Part shown: positions 15,082-23,929 of the stretch, one piece after another | How positions within the stretch are numbered: position 1 is the first letter of the stretch | How the letters are laid out: each line of letters starts with the position of its first letter | Assembly: GCA_000935965.1 (NCBI GenBank) | Contig: LN483079.1 | Location: forward strand, 1-47,627 | Reading direction: 5' to 3' | Source: Metalysinibacillus saudimassiliensis | Lineage (GTDB): Bacteria; Bacillota; Bacilli; Bacillales_A; Planococcaceae | Length of the DNA stretch: 47,627 nt | Made by a program: the position numbers and the translations under genes | Notes under the pieces: model-generated | What the model saw: only the letters and a program-made list of their open reading frames with translations | Told to the model about the DNA's origin: nothing | Databases searched by the model: none

Positions 15082-15315
15082 ATGAGTAAAAGTGTAATAA
15101 CAGTTGATTATGCGCGTGAACAGTTACTGAACTGGTATAAAGCGATGGAAGTTGTATCGACTGGCCAAGAATATAAAATCGGTACGCGAACACTATCTAT
15201 GCCGCATTTAAAAGAAATTCGTGAGCAAATTAAGTATTGGGAAAACAAATTGCAACAAATTCAGCGTGGTAAGCGTGGCCGCAGGACATTTAATATTGTG
15301 CCAGTAGATATTTAG
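15082..15315 (+). CDS. gpW-like head completion protein
   Basis: 77 residues, 3 nt after TerL, with AGGAGG upstream. TGQEYKIGTRTLSMPHLKEI and then EQIKYWENKLQQ match the gpW/DUF6148 pattern (GQ-Y-IG-R-L, then a WE helix). Such proteins seal the filled head and form part of the head-tail joint. Position between TerL and portal is the lambda order. Confidence 0.85.
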   Translation: MSKSVITVDYAREQLLNWYKAMEVVSTGQEYKIGTRTLSMPHLKEIREQIKYWENKLQQIQRGKRGRRTFNIVPVDI

Positions 15316-15342
15316 GGAAAATAAAAGCAAGGAGAGAATAAC

Positions 15343-15741
15343 ATGATTGAAAAAACTAAGCATATCTTAAAAGAAATGAAAGAAAATTGGAAAGGCAATG
15401 TGGAAGTCGAAAAGCAAGGAGAATGGTTAGCTTTGAAAACAGATAGTCATAGTGATGTTGAGTATTTGCTAGCTGATATCATTTCTGCTGCTGAATATTA
15501 CGAAAAACATACACCTGGAGAATGCATCACTAAAAAAAGCTTGAAAGGATTAAGCTATCTGGCGACTAGTAGCAAAGTTTTGGGTGAGGGGACAGTATTT
15601 ACCGATGTCACAGATATCAAAATTAAAGAAGGTAAAATTCTGATTTGGGGCAACGATATTTTAATTGCTGTTTTACACGCTGATGACTGGGAGTTAACTC
15701 TAATCGAGGAAGACGATCGCCATGAGCAAAAAGAAAAGTAA
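15343..15741 (+). CDS. Unknown protein between gpW and portal
   Basis: 132 residues with AAGGAGAG upstream of ATG 15343. It overlaps the portal start by 20 nt. Mixed alpha/beta; segments WLALKTDSHSDVEYLLADII and KILIWGNDILIAVLHADDW suggest a small single-domain fold. No counterpart in lambda or P2 that I recognise; an inserted accessory gene is possible. Confidence 0.55.
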   Translation: MIEKTKHILKEMKENWKGNVEVEKQGEWLALKTDSHSDVEYLLADIISAAEYYEKHTPGECITKKSLKGLSYLATSSKVLGEGTVFTDVTDIKIKEGKILIWGNDILIAVLHADDWELTLIEEDDRHEQKEK

Positions 15742-17311
15742 GAAAAATAAAGTTTCGCCCCAAAAATTAAAAGCTAAAATAAAAGATTTTTTGAAAAACA
15801 ACACTAAAAAAGTTTCGAATTTCACCTCGCACGCAGCTAGTAAAAGCAAAAATGCTACTAAAGGTTGGCAAGCTTTCTCAGGATCTTTCAAGGAGGACAT
15901 CGAGGACAACACAAAAACCTTACGAGAGCGCTCGCGTGATATTTATTACGGTGGAGGTGTGGGTGCTGGTGCTATTAAAGGTGTAGTAACTAGCGTTATT
16001 GGTTCGGGCTTGCGACCTAAGTGTAATATAGATTATGATTTTTTAAATTTAACAAGAGAAGAAGCTAAAGAATGGGAATCGAAAGCTAAGAGAGAATTTG
16101 CATTGTGGGCCGAGAGCACAAATGCAGATGCCGAGCGTGTAGATAATTTTTATGAATTACAAGAACTAGCCTTTTTATCACACTTAATGTCAGGTGATGC
16201 CTTTGCATTACTGCCACGTAAAAAGCGTGTAAATTGGCCATATCAAACTTGTATAAAATTAATCGAAGCAGATCGCTGTGTAACGCCATTCGAAAAAAAT
16301 ATGCTTACAGATGATAAAGTCATTAACGGAGTCGAAGTCGATGAGACTGGCGAAGTTGTGGCTTTTTATATTGCTAATAAATATCCAGTATCGGGATATG
16401 TTAGCGAAGATGATTGTGTTCGTATAGAAAAATACGGAAGAAAAAGTGGAAGAAATAACGTTTTGCACATCATGATTAGAGAAAGACCTGAGCAGCGTAG
16501 AGGAGTGCCGTTTTTATCATTAATTTTACCAGGGTTAAAACAACTAGAACGATATATGGACGCTGAATTAATGGCTGCGGTTGTCAATTCCTTTTACACA
16601 GTCTTTATTAAAAGTGACCAAGAAGAAGTCACTAAAGGTGGGTTATCGCCGCTGGAGTATGAGGATGATAGCGATGAGGATTACGATGATACACCAGATG
16701 TGCGGCTAGGTAATGGTTCGGTGGCTTATTTACGCGAGGGCGAATCCCCTGTAGAAAGTAAGCCAGGAAGACCGAATACGGCATTTGAAGGTTTTGTAAC
16801 GGCTGTTTGTAGACAAATGGGAGCTACATTAGAAGTGCCTTACGAGGTGCTAATGAAACACTTTACTGCGTCGTATTCTGCGTCGCGCGCCGCACAGTTA
16901 GAAGCTAATAAAATGTACCGTAAAAAACGTGAGCGCTTTGCTACAGACTTTTGTCAACCGATTTATGAGGAGTGGTTGGCAGAAGCGGTTTCGAGTGGCC
17001 GTATTTATGCACCAGGCTTCTTTGAAAATCCATTAGTACGAAAAGCGTACTCTAAGGCAGAGTGGAATGGCCCGTCGCACGGTCAGTTAGACCCTTTGAA
17101 AGAAGCAAAAGCAAGCGTATTAAAAATGGAAAACGGTCTATCTACGGGCGAGAAGGAGGCGATGGAGTTGACTGGTACAGAGTACGAAAGCAATCACCGA
17201 ACGTTAGTCGATGAAAATAATATGCGTGTTAAAGATGGATTATCTAAAGATTTAACGCAAGGTATTTTGGAAGAGCCAGAAGAAACTGAGGAAGGAGGTG
17301 AAGAACAATGA
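15722..17311 (+). CDS. Portal protein, lambda gpB family
   Basis: 529 residues. A basic N-terminal tail (about 1-55) precedes the portal core: TLRERSRDIYYGGGVGAGAIKG, TSVIGSGLRPKCNIDYDFL, then KREFALWAE and the long stem and crown segment with QLERYMDAELMAAVV. SYSASRAAQLEANKMYRKKRERF near residue 380 is typical of lambda-type portals. The acidic C terminus is also usual. It forms the dodecameric DNA channel at one prohead vertex. Confidence 0.93.
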   Translation: MSKKKSKKNKVSPQKLKAKIKDFLKNNTKKVSNFTSHAASKSKNATKGWQAFSGSFKEDIEDNTKTLRERSRDIYYGGGVGAGAIKGVVTSVIGSGLRPKCNIDYDFLNLTREEAKEWESKAKREFALWAESTNADAERVDNFYELQELAFLSHLMSGDAFALLPRKKRVNWPYQTCIKLIEADRCVTPFEKNMLTDDKVINGVEVDETGEVVAFYIANKYPVSGYVSEDDCVRIEKYGRKSGRNNVLHIMIRERPEQRRGVPFLSLILPGLKQLERYMDAELMAAVVNSFYTVFIKSDQEEVTKGGLSPLEYEDDSDEDYDDTPDVRLGNGSVAYLREGESPVESKPGRPNTAFEGFVTAVCRQMGATLEVPYEVLMKHFTASYSASRAAQLEANKMYRKKRERFATDFCQPIYEEWLAEAVSSGRIYAPGFFENPLVRKAYSKAEWNGPSHGQLDPLKEAKASVLKMENGLSTGEKEAMELTGTEYESNHRTLVDENNMRVKDGLSKDLTQGILEEPEETEEGGEEQ

Positions 17312-18381
17312 CAACGATAAACATTACAGGAGCTATCATCGACGAAGAAGATCGCTTTGCGTACGCCTGGTACGGATTAGATTATACAACTGCTTCAGAT
17401 GTAGACAGAAGATTAGAGCGTGCTAATGGAGACGTAACGGTAATAATCAATAGTCAAGGCGGCTCTGTTTATGCGGCTAATCAAATTTACCATTCTTTAA
17501 AAAAGTATGGACAAAAAAATAAAGTGACTACTGAGATTGCAGGCGTAGCATTTTCTGCAGCGTCGTATATTGCTTTGGCAGGTAACGATGTGGCCATGTC
17601 TCATTTAGCGCAATTTATGATTCACAATGCGGCAGGTGGCAACTACGGAGACCACCGTAGTATGGATAAAGCGAGTGAATTGTTACTGAAAACAAACCAA
17701 TCCATCGTTAAGGCTTATGCCGTAAAGACAGGAATTGAAGAAAAAGAATTATTAAACATGATGGCAGAAGAAACGTTTATGACTGCAGAAGAAGCTTTGG
17801 AAAAAGGGTTTGTAGACCGTATCATGCACAACGATACGCAAATCAAACTAACAGCAAGTAACAAAGGTGAACTTTTGCCGCAAAATATTGTTCAAAAAAT
17901 GCGAGAAAATAAACATTTGTTCTCAAATGAGGGGCAAAAAAAAGTTACTGAACCAGCGATTACACCAAAAGAAGACCCGAAAAATAACGAAAAAGGAAGT
18001 GTGAAAATGACTTACGAAGAAATTAAAGAGCAATACCCAGAAATCTTTAATCAAATTAAGGACGAGGGAGTAAAAGAAGGTGTTAGTCAAGAAAATGCAC
18101 GAATTAAAAACATTGATTCGCTCGCGAACACTGGCATGACAGACCTATTAAACGCAGCTAAATATGAAAAGCCGATGGACGCAGGTCAATTAGCTATCGC
18201 AATCCTTAACAAACAACAAGAAATCGGCAAGAATCACGAAAAAAAGGTAGAAGAAGATGCTAAAAACTTAGACCAAGTTAATGCATCTGCAGCAGACGAC
18301 GAAGAAAACAAAAAAGCGCAAGCTGTAGCGCAGAGTGTAACAGGACTTGAAAACATCTTTAAAAATGGAGGTGTATTGTAA
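17308..18381 (+). CDS. Head maturation protease (ClpP-type) fused to scaffold
   Basis: 357 residues with ATGA overlap to portal. Residues 1-200 are a ClpP/S49-like serine peptidase: VIINSQGGSVYAANQI, AGVAFSAASYIALAG with candidate nucleophile Ser86, and MIHNAAGG with His106. Residues from about 234 are a coiled-coil, charged scaffold region ending IFKNGGVL. Lambda gpC has the same arrangement with the Nu3 scaffold nested at its end. It cleaves scaffold and portal tails during prohead maturation. Confidence 0.92.
   Translation: MTTINITGAIIDEEDRFAYAWYGLDYTTASDVDRRLERANGDVTVIINSQGGSVYAANQIYHSLKKYGQKNKVTTEIAGVAFSAASYIALAGNDVAMSHLAQFMIHNAAGGNYGDHRSMDKASELLLKTNQSIVKAYAVKTGIEEKELLNMMAEETFMTAEEALEKGFVDRIMHNDTQIKLTASNKGELLPQNIVQKMRENKHLFSNEGQKKVTEPAITPKEDPKNNEKGSVKMTYEEIKEQYPEIFNQIKDEGVKEGVSQENARIKNIDSLANTGMTDLLNAAKYEKPMDAGQLAIAILNKQQEIGKNHEKKVEEDAKNLDQVNASAADDEENKKAQAVAQSVTGLENIFKNGGVL
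18007..18381 (+). CDS. Nested in-frame scaffold protein (Nu3-like)
   Basis: Internal ATG 18007 (codon 234 of the protease) has AAAGGAAG at 17992-17999, 7 nt upstream, in otherwise weak ribosome-site surroundings. It would give a separate 124-residue, highly charged, helical protein equal to the protease C-terminal part. Lambda makes Nu3 in this way from C. Seen: the ribosome site and the domain boundary. Inferred: that it is used. Confidence 0.7.
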   Translation: MTYEEIKEQYPEIFNQIKDEGVKEGVSQENARIKNIDSLANTGMTDLLNAAKYEKPMDAGQLAIAILNKQQEIGKNHEKKVEEDAKNLDQVNASAADDEENKKAQAVAQSVTGLENIFKNGGVL

Positions 18382-18749
18382 TGCAAGAATTAAATCAAAC
18401 GGTCGGAGTTTTTAGCCCAGACAAATTAATTATCGACCCAACATACCCACAGCAAGTGGGGTCAGGTGTATTTGCGGACCAAGAAAAATCTTTATTAATT
18501 ATGCGTGGTCAATTGTTGGCCAAAAACGCAGAAGGAAAATTAACGATTGCTACGGCAGAAGAAAAAAATAATTTGTCTATTTGTTTAATGGATACAGTGG
18601 TAGAAAAAGGTACGGTAGTAGAAGTGCTATTAGCAGGCGCTGTAAGTGCAAACGGAATTATTGTCGCTGAAGAAGATGATGTGTACAAATATAAAGAAGA
18701 TTTGCGCGCTAACAATATTTATATCAAAAATACAATCGGAGGTATGTGA
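18381..18749 (+). CDS. Head decoration protein, lambda D-like
   Basis: 122 residues, starting on the last base of the protease stop with GGAGGTG upstream. The N-terminal strand (GVFSPDKLIIDPTYP), KSLLIMRGQLLAKN and the C-terminal segment AGAVSANGIIV match the trimeric capsid-stabilising decoration family placed between protease and major capsid in lambda-like heads. It binds outside the expanded capsid. Confidence 0.85.
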   Translation: MQELNQTVGVFSPDKLIIDPTYPQQVGSGVFADQEKSLLIMRGQLLAKNAEGKLTIATAEEKNNLSICLMDTVVEKGTVVEVLLAGAVSANGIIVAEEDDVYKYKEDLRANNIYIKNTIGGM

Positions 18750-18751
18750 GC

Positions 18752-19828
18752 ATGCCAGTACAATACTTTACGACACGATCACTTTTAGAGGTAATTACTA
18801 AGGTGTCACCACCAACAACATTTTTAACAGATTTATTTTTTGGGTCTGAACAATACTTTGATACAGAAGAAGTATTAATTGATTATAAAAAAGACGGGGA
18901 AAAAGTAGCGCCATTCGTCGCACCAATGACCAAAGGTATTACGGTAGAGCGTGAAGGTTACAAAACTAAGAAAATCGTAGCGCCACGCTTAGCTCCGCAA
19001 CGTGTCATGCGTATCGAAGACCTTAATCATCGCTTCGCAGGCGAAGATTTCTCTAGTCAAAAAACACCGCAAGAACGTCAAAACGAATTAACTATGCAAG
19101 ATTACGCAGATTTAGAAAAGATGAATCTACGTGCAAAAGAATTAATGTCTAGTCAAGTGCTATTCAATGGCGAAGTTATTGTACGTGGTTTCACTAGTGA
19201 CGAACGAAACAACTTTATTGAGCAAGTTATCCGCTATGAGCATGATTCGCAAATTGTCTTAACTGGTGAAAACAAATGGAATGGTACGAGCCCTGACATC
19301 TTAAAAGACATTAATGAAGCGGAAAAACTGGTAGCTAGAAAATCTAGTAAAGTGCCTGATGTAATTATTATGGGCGCAGACGCGTACGAAACGGCTATGG
19401 AAAATGAAAAATTCTTGAAAAAGCTAGACAATCGCCGTGTGAATTTGGGTGTAATTGAACCTAAATTTATTGACCCTACCGTTAAGCTGGTTGGCGAAAT
19501 TGGGCAAATGCAAGTATATGTATATTACGGACAATATCAAGAGACACATGATTTAGATGGCAAACTTTTAGATAAACCAGTAATGAAGCCGTTTATTCCT
19601 AACAACAAAGTGCTTGTAGCTGTTAGTAAAGTACATGGTTTCGGCTACGGCGTAGTTACACAGATGGAAGAAGACGGTAACTTTAAGTCGTATAAAGCTA
19701 AATCTGTCCCTAAAATCATTACTGATGTAGCTAATGACGCTAAATTGTTACGTTTGACATCACGACCTGTACCAACGGTTAGTGATGCTGATGCATGGGC
19801 AGTTATTACGGTAATGGATGAGGTGTAA
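18752..19828 (+). CDS. Major capsid protein, lambda gpE family
   Basis: Start at ATG 18752 (GGAGGT 8 nt upstream); GTG 18746 is too close to that site. 358 residues, HK97 fold of the gpE type: TRSLLEVITKVSPPTTFLTDLFF, then VAPMTKGITVEREGYKTKKIVAPRLAP, MRIEDLNHRFAGEDF, and later MGADAYETAMEN and QMQVYVYYGQY. It builds the icosahedral shell. Position after protease and decoration protein fits exactly. Confidence 0.95.
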   Translation: MPVQYFTTRSLLEVITKVSPPTTFLTDLFFGSEQYFDTEEVLIDYKKDGEKVAPFVAPMTKGITVEREGYKTKKIVAPRLAPQRVMRIEDLNHRFAGEDFSSQKTPQERQNELTMQDYADLEKMNLRAKELMSSQVLFNGEVIVRGFTSDERNNFIEQVIRYEHDSQIVLTGENKWNGTSPDILKDINEAEKLVARKSSKVPDVIIMGADAYETAMENEKFLKKLDNRRVNLGVIEPKFIDPTVKLVGEIGQMQVYVYYGQYQETHDLDGKLLDKPVMKPFIPNNKVLVAVSKVHGFGYGVVTQMEEDGNFKSYKAKSVPKIITDVANDAKLLRLTSRPVPTVSDADAWAVITVMDEV

Positions 19829-19830
19829 AA

Positions 19831-20214
19831 ATGTACAAATGCTTGCATTATTTAAAAGTGGATGGTGTGTATTTGGATAAAGGCAAGGAAACAGACCTTA
19901 AAAACTTATCATCAGAGGAAATTTCTCGCCTGATTAAAACAGGTGTTGTAAGCAAAGTAGCAGCAACTAATGAAATTTCTTTTGAATTGCCTGATGACGA
20001 TAAAAACGTCGTTTTAGATGGTGAATTAACAGAAGAACAAGTACGACAAGAGCTATTAAATAAAATCCCTCATGCAGTAGCTGTTAAAGAACTAGAAATT
20101 TTAGGCGCTTCTTTCCGCAAAAATGCATCATTAGAAAACCTTGTAGAGTTAATCCTTGCAAATGAAGAGTACGAAAATCATTTTATGGACTACATCGACG
20201 ACAATGAACTTTAA
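19831..20214 (+). CDS. Head protein, probably FI-like packaging or completion factor
   Basis: 127 residues starting 2 nt after the capsid gene. The N-terminal part (MYKCLHYLKVDGVYLDKGKE, SSEEISRLIKTGVVSKV) resembles small SH3-like or head-fibre proteins; the acidic helical C terminus ends in a cluster of Asp/Glu. In lambda this slot is FI. Function by position only. Confidence 0.55.
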   Translation: MYKCLHYLKVDGVYLDKGKETDLKNLSSEEISRLIKTGVVSKVAATNEISFELPDDDKNVVLDGELTEEQVRQELLNKIPHAVAVKELEILGASFRKNASLENLVELILANEEYENHFMDYIDDNEL

Positions 20215-20530
20215 AGAGCGGATTGCTGAAGACATAAATAAAGTTTTTTTAAACAATAATTTTTTCGGGGAAGAAGTAACAATAAATAATCAAACCACTA
20301 CGGTGGTAATCGATGAAGATGCTTTACGCGACCGCAACCTAGCAATAGTTAAAAGCGGAAAATTACGCGTAGACGATCTTCTTTTTTATTGCGAAAAAAG
20401 ATTTTTCAAAAACGGTATACCAACACCAGAGAAGCGTATGGACTTTAACGGTAAAGAGTACACTATTACTAGTGTTAAAGACGATATGGGCATGCTTACG
20501 ATAACGTTACAGCGATACGGAGGCAGATAG
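20204..20530 (+). CDS. Head-tail attachment protein, FII-like
   Basis: ATG 20204, overlapping the previous gene by 11 nt; 108 residues. NFKERIAEDINKVFLNNNFFGEEV, then an acidic strand and DDLLFYCEKRFF, and GKEYTITSVKDDMGMLTITLQR match the FII-type fold once described as ATP-binding sugar-transporter-like. It attaches the tail to the completed head. Confidence 0.8.
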   Translation: MNFKERIAEDINKVFLNNNFFGEEVTINNQTTTVVIDEDALRDRNLAIVKSGKLRVDDLLFYCEKRFFKNGIPTPEKRMDFNGKEYTITSVKDDMGMLTITLQRYGGR

Positions 20531-21091
20531 ATGGTTGTAACAGTAGATGTAGATGAGCATCGAATAAGAGAGATTCAACAAAAATTAGGAGATATGCAAA
20601 ATAAAGCTCCGGTCATCATTTCTCGCGCGATGAATCGTTCTATTACTGCATTATCTACAGAGCTTACAAAAGGGATACGCTCAAAATATCATGTCAAAGC
20701 TGGGCAAATTAAGGATGCAACTAAAAAAACAAATGCGTCTCCTGGTAATTTATCAGCACAAGTAAATATAAGCGGAAAACCTATAGGTCTTGATAAATTT
20801 AAGGTAACACCTAAAACCGTTAATCCAAGAAGAAAATCACCTATCAAAGTAGCAGTTAAGAAGGGTGGAGGTGCGCCTGTGAAGGGCGCATTTAATGCAA
20901 ATGTTAACGGTTTGAAAGTAATGAGAAGAACAACTAAAAAAAGGTTACCTATCGAAAGATTATACGGTCCGGCAATACCACAAATGGCCAAGAACGAAGA
21001 AGTAGCAAATGCTGCAAGAAGACGTGGCGGCCAAGTATTTGAAGACCGATTAAAGCATGAAATAAGAAGATTAGTAGGGAGTGGTACGTAA
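20531..21091 (+). CDS. Minor tail protein Z-like
   Basis: 186 residues, starting 1 nt after the previous stop. IISRAMNRSITALSTELTK, then IRSKYHVKAGQIKDATKKTNAS and a basic, glycine-rich middle correspond to lambda gpZ-type minor tail proteins. RLYGPAIPQMAKN near residue 150 is the conserved end motif. It acts late in head-tail joining. Confidence 0.85.
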   Translation: MVVTVDVDEHRIREIQQKLGDMQNKAPVIISRAMNRSITALSTELTKGIRSKYHVKAGQIKDATKKTNASPGNLSAQVNISGKPIGLDKFKVTPKTVNPRRKSPIKVAVKKGGGAPVKGAFNANVNGLKVMRRTTKKRLPIERLYGPAIPQMAKNEEVANAARRRGGQVFEDRLKHEIRRLVGSGT

Positions 21092-21621
21092 TGTCACCGT
21101 CAGATTTACAAAACGAAATTATGAAAAGGTTACGCAATTTAACGAAGGATTTTCCTTTAGATACCAAAAGTTTATTGCCCTTATCCGACAACGATACCAC
21201 TCCTTTTAAAATTTTTAGGCAGACCTTACCAGAAATGTTGCATGACATGGATGACTACCGCGACGAAGACGAAAAGGATAAAGATATTTATCCTTTTATG
21301 ATTGTTAATTTACCAGGTGGTAAACAAGAAAGTCGCGCAGCCAATCAAATTGAACCAGTGCAAATTTTAATTGCCGTTAAAAATAAAGACAAAGATAACA
21401 GAGGGTTTTCAGATTTACTGGAAGCCGTGCAAATTGTTATTGATGATTTTAACGAAAATCCAATCGTTAATGGTTTATATGATATGCAATATCCGATTGA
21501 GTGGATGCCGTACGAGGAAGAAAATACATTTCCGTATTTCTTCGCTCAGGTCACACTACGTTTTGAAATTGTAACAACAGTTTATAGAGGAGGGCTAGAT
21601 GATGACGAAAGAAATTGGTAA
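21091..21621 (+). CDS. Tail terminator or completion protein
   Basis: 176 residues, ATG sharing the last base of the Z-like stop codon. Acidic, with DIYPFMIVNLPGGKQES and IQILIAVKNKDKDNRGFSDLLEAVQIVI followed by FPYFFAQVTLRFEIVTTVYRG, the shape of gpU/tail-completion proteins that cap the tail tube. Assignment by pattern and position. Confidence 0.65.
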   Translation: MSPSDLQNEIMKRLRNLTKDFPLDTKSLLPLSDNDTTPFKIFRQTLPEMLHDMDDYRDEDEKDKDIYPFMIVNLPGGKQESRAANQIEPVQILIAVKNKDKDNRGFSDLLEAVQIVIDDFNENPIVNGLYDMQYPIEWMPYEEENTFPYFFAQVTLRFEIVTTVYRGGLDDDERNW

Positions 21622-21946
21622 TACAGACGCAGCTCAAACAGTGAAAAAAACAGTGCCTAAAGTTAACGCTGCTAAAAATACAGTTGTTGAGAAAACATCT
21701 GTATTGAGTAACAAGAAAATTTATGTTGGACCAGGTTCACCTGGGTTAATGCCTAACACGGTTTACGATGGAGGATATCCATTGTATGTACAAGAAATGA
21801 TTGATGATTGCCCAGAGATTGAAAAATTAATGGTGAACATTGATCAATACGTGGTATCGCAAAAATCTGTAAAAGAAAATGGATCGTTGCTAAACACTTA
21901 TGCAAAAAAAGTAACAAAGTACTTTGAAGGGGAGGCGAATGAATAA
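21602..21946 (+). CDS. Small protein before the tail sheath
   Basis: 114 residues from the second of two adjacent ATGs (GGAGGG about 8 nt upstream). After a basic N terminus, KKIYVGPGSPGLMPNTVYDG recalls a short conserved protein found before the sheath gene in P2/PBSX-like myophages. Role unknown; a neck or sheath-initiation part is a guess. Overlaps the terminator-like gene by 20 nt and touches the sheath gene. Confidence 0.6.
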   Translation: MTKEIGNTDAAQTVKKTVPKVNAAKNTVVEKTSVLSNKKIYVGPGSPGLMPNTVYDGGYPLYVQEMIDDCPEIEKLMVNIDQYVVSQKSVKENGSLLNTYAKKVTKYFEGEANE

Positions 21947-23376
21947 TGTCGTTTTTACATGGTGTTTATACAAGTGAAAAAGCTAGCGGTATGGTTGCTC
22001 CAGTTACCGCAAGCGCATCATTGCCAGTAGTTGTAGGGACAGCGCCAATTAACTTAGCTGAAAGTTATTTGGTTAATGAACCAGTGTTATGTTTCGACTA
22101 TGCGGAAGCTACCAAAAAATTAGGTTTCAGCAATGATTTTAAAAATTATACATTGTGCGAGTCGATATATTCTCAATTTGCATTGTACGGTATTGCTCCT
22201 GTCGTTTTTATTAACGTGCTAGACCCTACAAAACATAAGAAAAAAGAACAGCAGCCATTAGTATTTATTGATGGAAAAGCGGTGGTAAAAACTGAAGGTG
22301 TGCTAAAAGAAAGCCTTAAATTAAGCGAAGTTAAAGATGGCGAAGGTCAACCCGTTGAAGACGCAGAAGTTGAGTTAGCCTTTGATGATGATGGTTTCTT
22401 AAATATTCATGCAGCAAAAAACGTGAAAGAAGCTGTAGCTGATTTCGATAAATTAGATCCGACGATGGTTACATCGGATGAAATTGTTGGGGGTGTCGGT
22501 GTAGACGGCAGTTATAAAGGTTTAGAGTTGGTATCTAAAGTGTTCCCTTTATTCCGTCTTGTGCCTGGTACTATTATTTGTCCTAAATATAGTACAGACC
22601 CACTTGTAGCTGCAGTAATGGAAGCTAAATCACAACATATTAATGGTGTATTCCAAGCAATTTCAATCCCTGATATCTCAACCATTGAAGTTAAAGACTA
22701 TACAAAAGTTGCAAAAGCTAAAAATGATAACAATATTGCCTCTACGTATCAAGTGCCTACATGGCCAATGATTTCTTTAGGTGGCAAACCTATGCACCTA
22801 AGTACGCAACTAGCGAGTTTATTAGGCGAAGTAGATGCAGAAAATGAAGGAGTACCTCATGTATCTCCATCTAATAAAAATTTAAAAATGGATAGCGCTA
22901 TTTTAGCAGATGGTACGCCTGTTGTTTTAGGTTTAGACCAATCCAACTATTTAAATGGCCAAGGTATTGTCACGACGCTTAACTTTATCGGCGGCCATAA
23001 ACTTTGGGGCAACCGTACAGCGGCTTACCCAGCTAACTCTGATGCAAAAGATGCCTTTATTCCGTTGCGACGCATGTTTAATTATGTGGCCAATTCTCTA
23101 GTTTTAACATACTGGAATAAGGTTGATGTACCAGGAGATCCTAAATTAATCGAATCTGTAATCCGTAGCGTAAATACTTGGCTTGATGGTTTGACTGCCG
23201 AGGGCAAGCTATTAGGCGGACGAGTAGAGTTTCGTAAAGAGCTTAACCCTCAAACTGCTTTATCAGATGGTAAATTTAAATTTTCTATCTTCTTGACACC
23301 ACCAACACCAGCCGAAGTTATTAGCTTCGAGCTAGAGTTAGACCACAAATACTTTGAAGCGTTATTCGCAGCATAA
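21946..23376 (+). CDS. Contractile tail sheath protein (FI family)
   Basis: 476 residues. FLHGVYTSEKASGMVAPVTA at the N terminus, ESIYSQFALYGIAPVVFINVL, then a variable insertion domain (about 90-180), and the C-terminal domain with FIPLRRMFNYVANSLVLTYW and VEFRKELNPQTALSDGKFKF are typical of P2 FI-type sheaths. The inserted domain makes it longer than P2 FI. It identifies the particle as a myovirus; the sheath contracts to drive the tube through the envelope. Confidence 0.95.
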   Translation: MSFLHGVYTSEKASGMVAPVTASASLPVVVGTAPINLAESYLVNEPVLCFDYAEATKKLGFSNDFKNYTLCESIYSQFALYGIAPVVFINVLDPTKHKKKEQQPLVFIDGKAVVKTEGVLKESLKLSEVKDGEGQPVEDAEVELAFDDDGFLNIHAAKNVKEAVADFDKLDPTMVTSDEIVGGVGVDGSYKGLELVSKVFPLFRLVPGTIICPKYSTDPLVAAVMEAKSQHINGVFQAISIPDISTIEVKDYTKVAKAKNDNNIASTYQVPTWPMISLGGKPMHLSTQLASLLGEVDAENEGVPHVSPSNKNLKMDSAILADGTPVVLGLDQSNYLNGQGIVTTLNFIGGHKLWGNRTAAYPANSDAKDAFIPLRRMFNYVANSLVLTYWNKVDVPGDPKLIESVIRSVNTWLDGLTAEGKLLGGRVEFRKELNPQTALSDGKFKFSIFLTPPTPAEVISFELELDHKYFEALFAA

Positions 23377-23393
23377 GAAGGGAGAGATAAAAT

Positions 23394-23900
23394 ATGTTAG
23401 AAACATTAAATGACTACCGTACGTATTACGACAATAAATTTGTTGGTACGGCTGAGGTGGAATTGCCTGAGTTTGTGTGGAAGTCTGACACTACAACGGG
23501 CGCAGGTTATTTGGGTGACGTAGATACTATTGCAGTAGGGCATTTAGAAGCAATGGAAATGACACTTAATTTTCATACGGCCAATAAAATTATGCATAAA
23601 CTATCCGCACCAAAAACGCATGAGCTAGTATTTCGCGCTAGTTTGCAAGGTCGCGAAACGGCGCGTAGTAAAATTACTCAAACGGCATATCGTATTACAG
23701 TGCTATGTGAGCCTAAATCTAATAGCTTAGGCAAAATGGTGCCGACTGCAAAAATGGAGAGCGGTATCACAATGGCTGTCAATTATATCGAAATTGCTGT
23801 TGACGGCGAAGTAGTTGTTAAAGTCGATAAACTTAACTACATTTGCATCATTGATGGCGTAGATTATGCAGAAGAAATCCGCAAAAACATTGGAATGTAA
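23394..23900 (+). CDS. Tail tube protein (FII family)
   Basis: 168 residues, 17 nt after the sheath gene with AGGGAGAG upstream. Beta-rich, with VELPEFVWKSDTTTGAG, ALEMTLNFHT-like strands (LEAMEMTLNFHTANK) and YIEIAVDGEVVVKVDKLNYI near the C terminus, matching P2 FII-type tubes. It polymerises into the inner tube under control of the tape measure protein. Confidence 0.93.
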   Translation: MLETLNDYRTYYDNKFVGTAEVELPEFVWKSDTTTGAGYLGDVDTIAVGHLEAMEMTLNFHTANKIMHKLSAPKTHELVFRASLQGRETARSKITQTAYRITVLCEPKSNSLGKMVPTAKMESGITMAVNYIEIAVDGEVVVKVDKLNYICIIDGVDYAEEIRKNIGM

Positions 23901-23929
23901 TTAAAAACACATAAAGGGAGCTATTTAAA

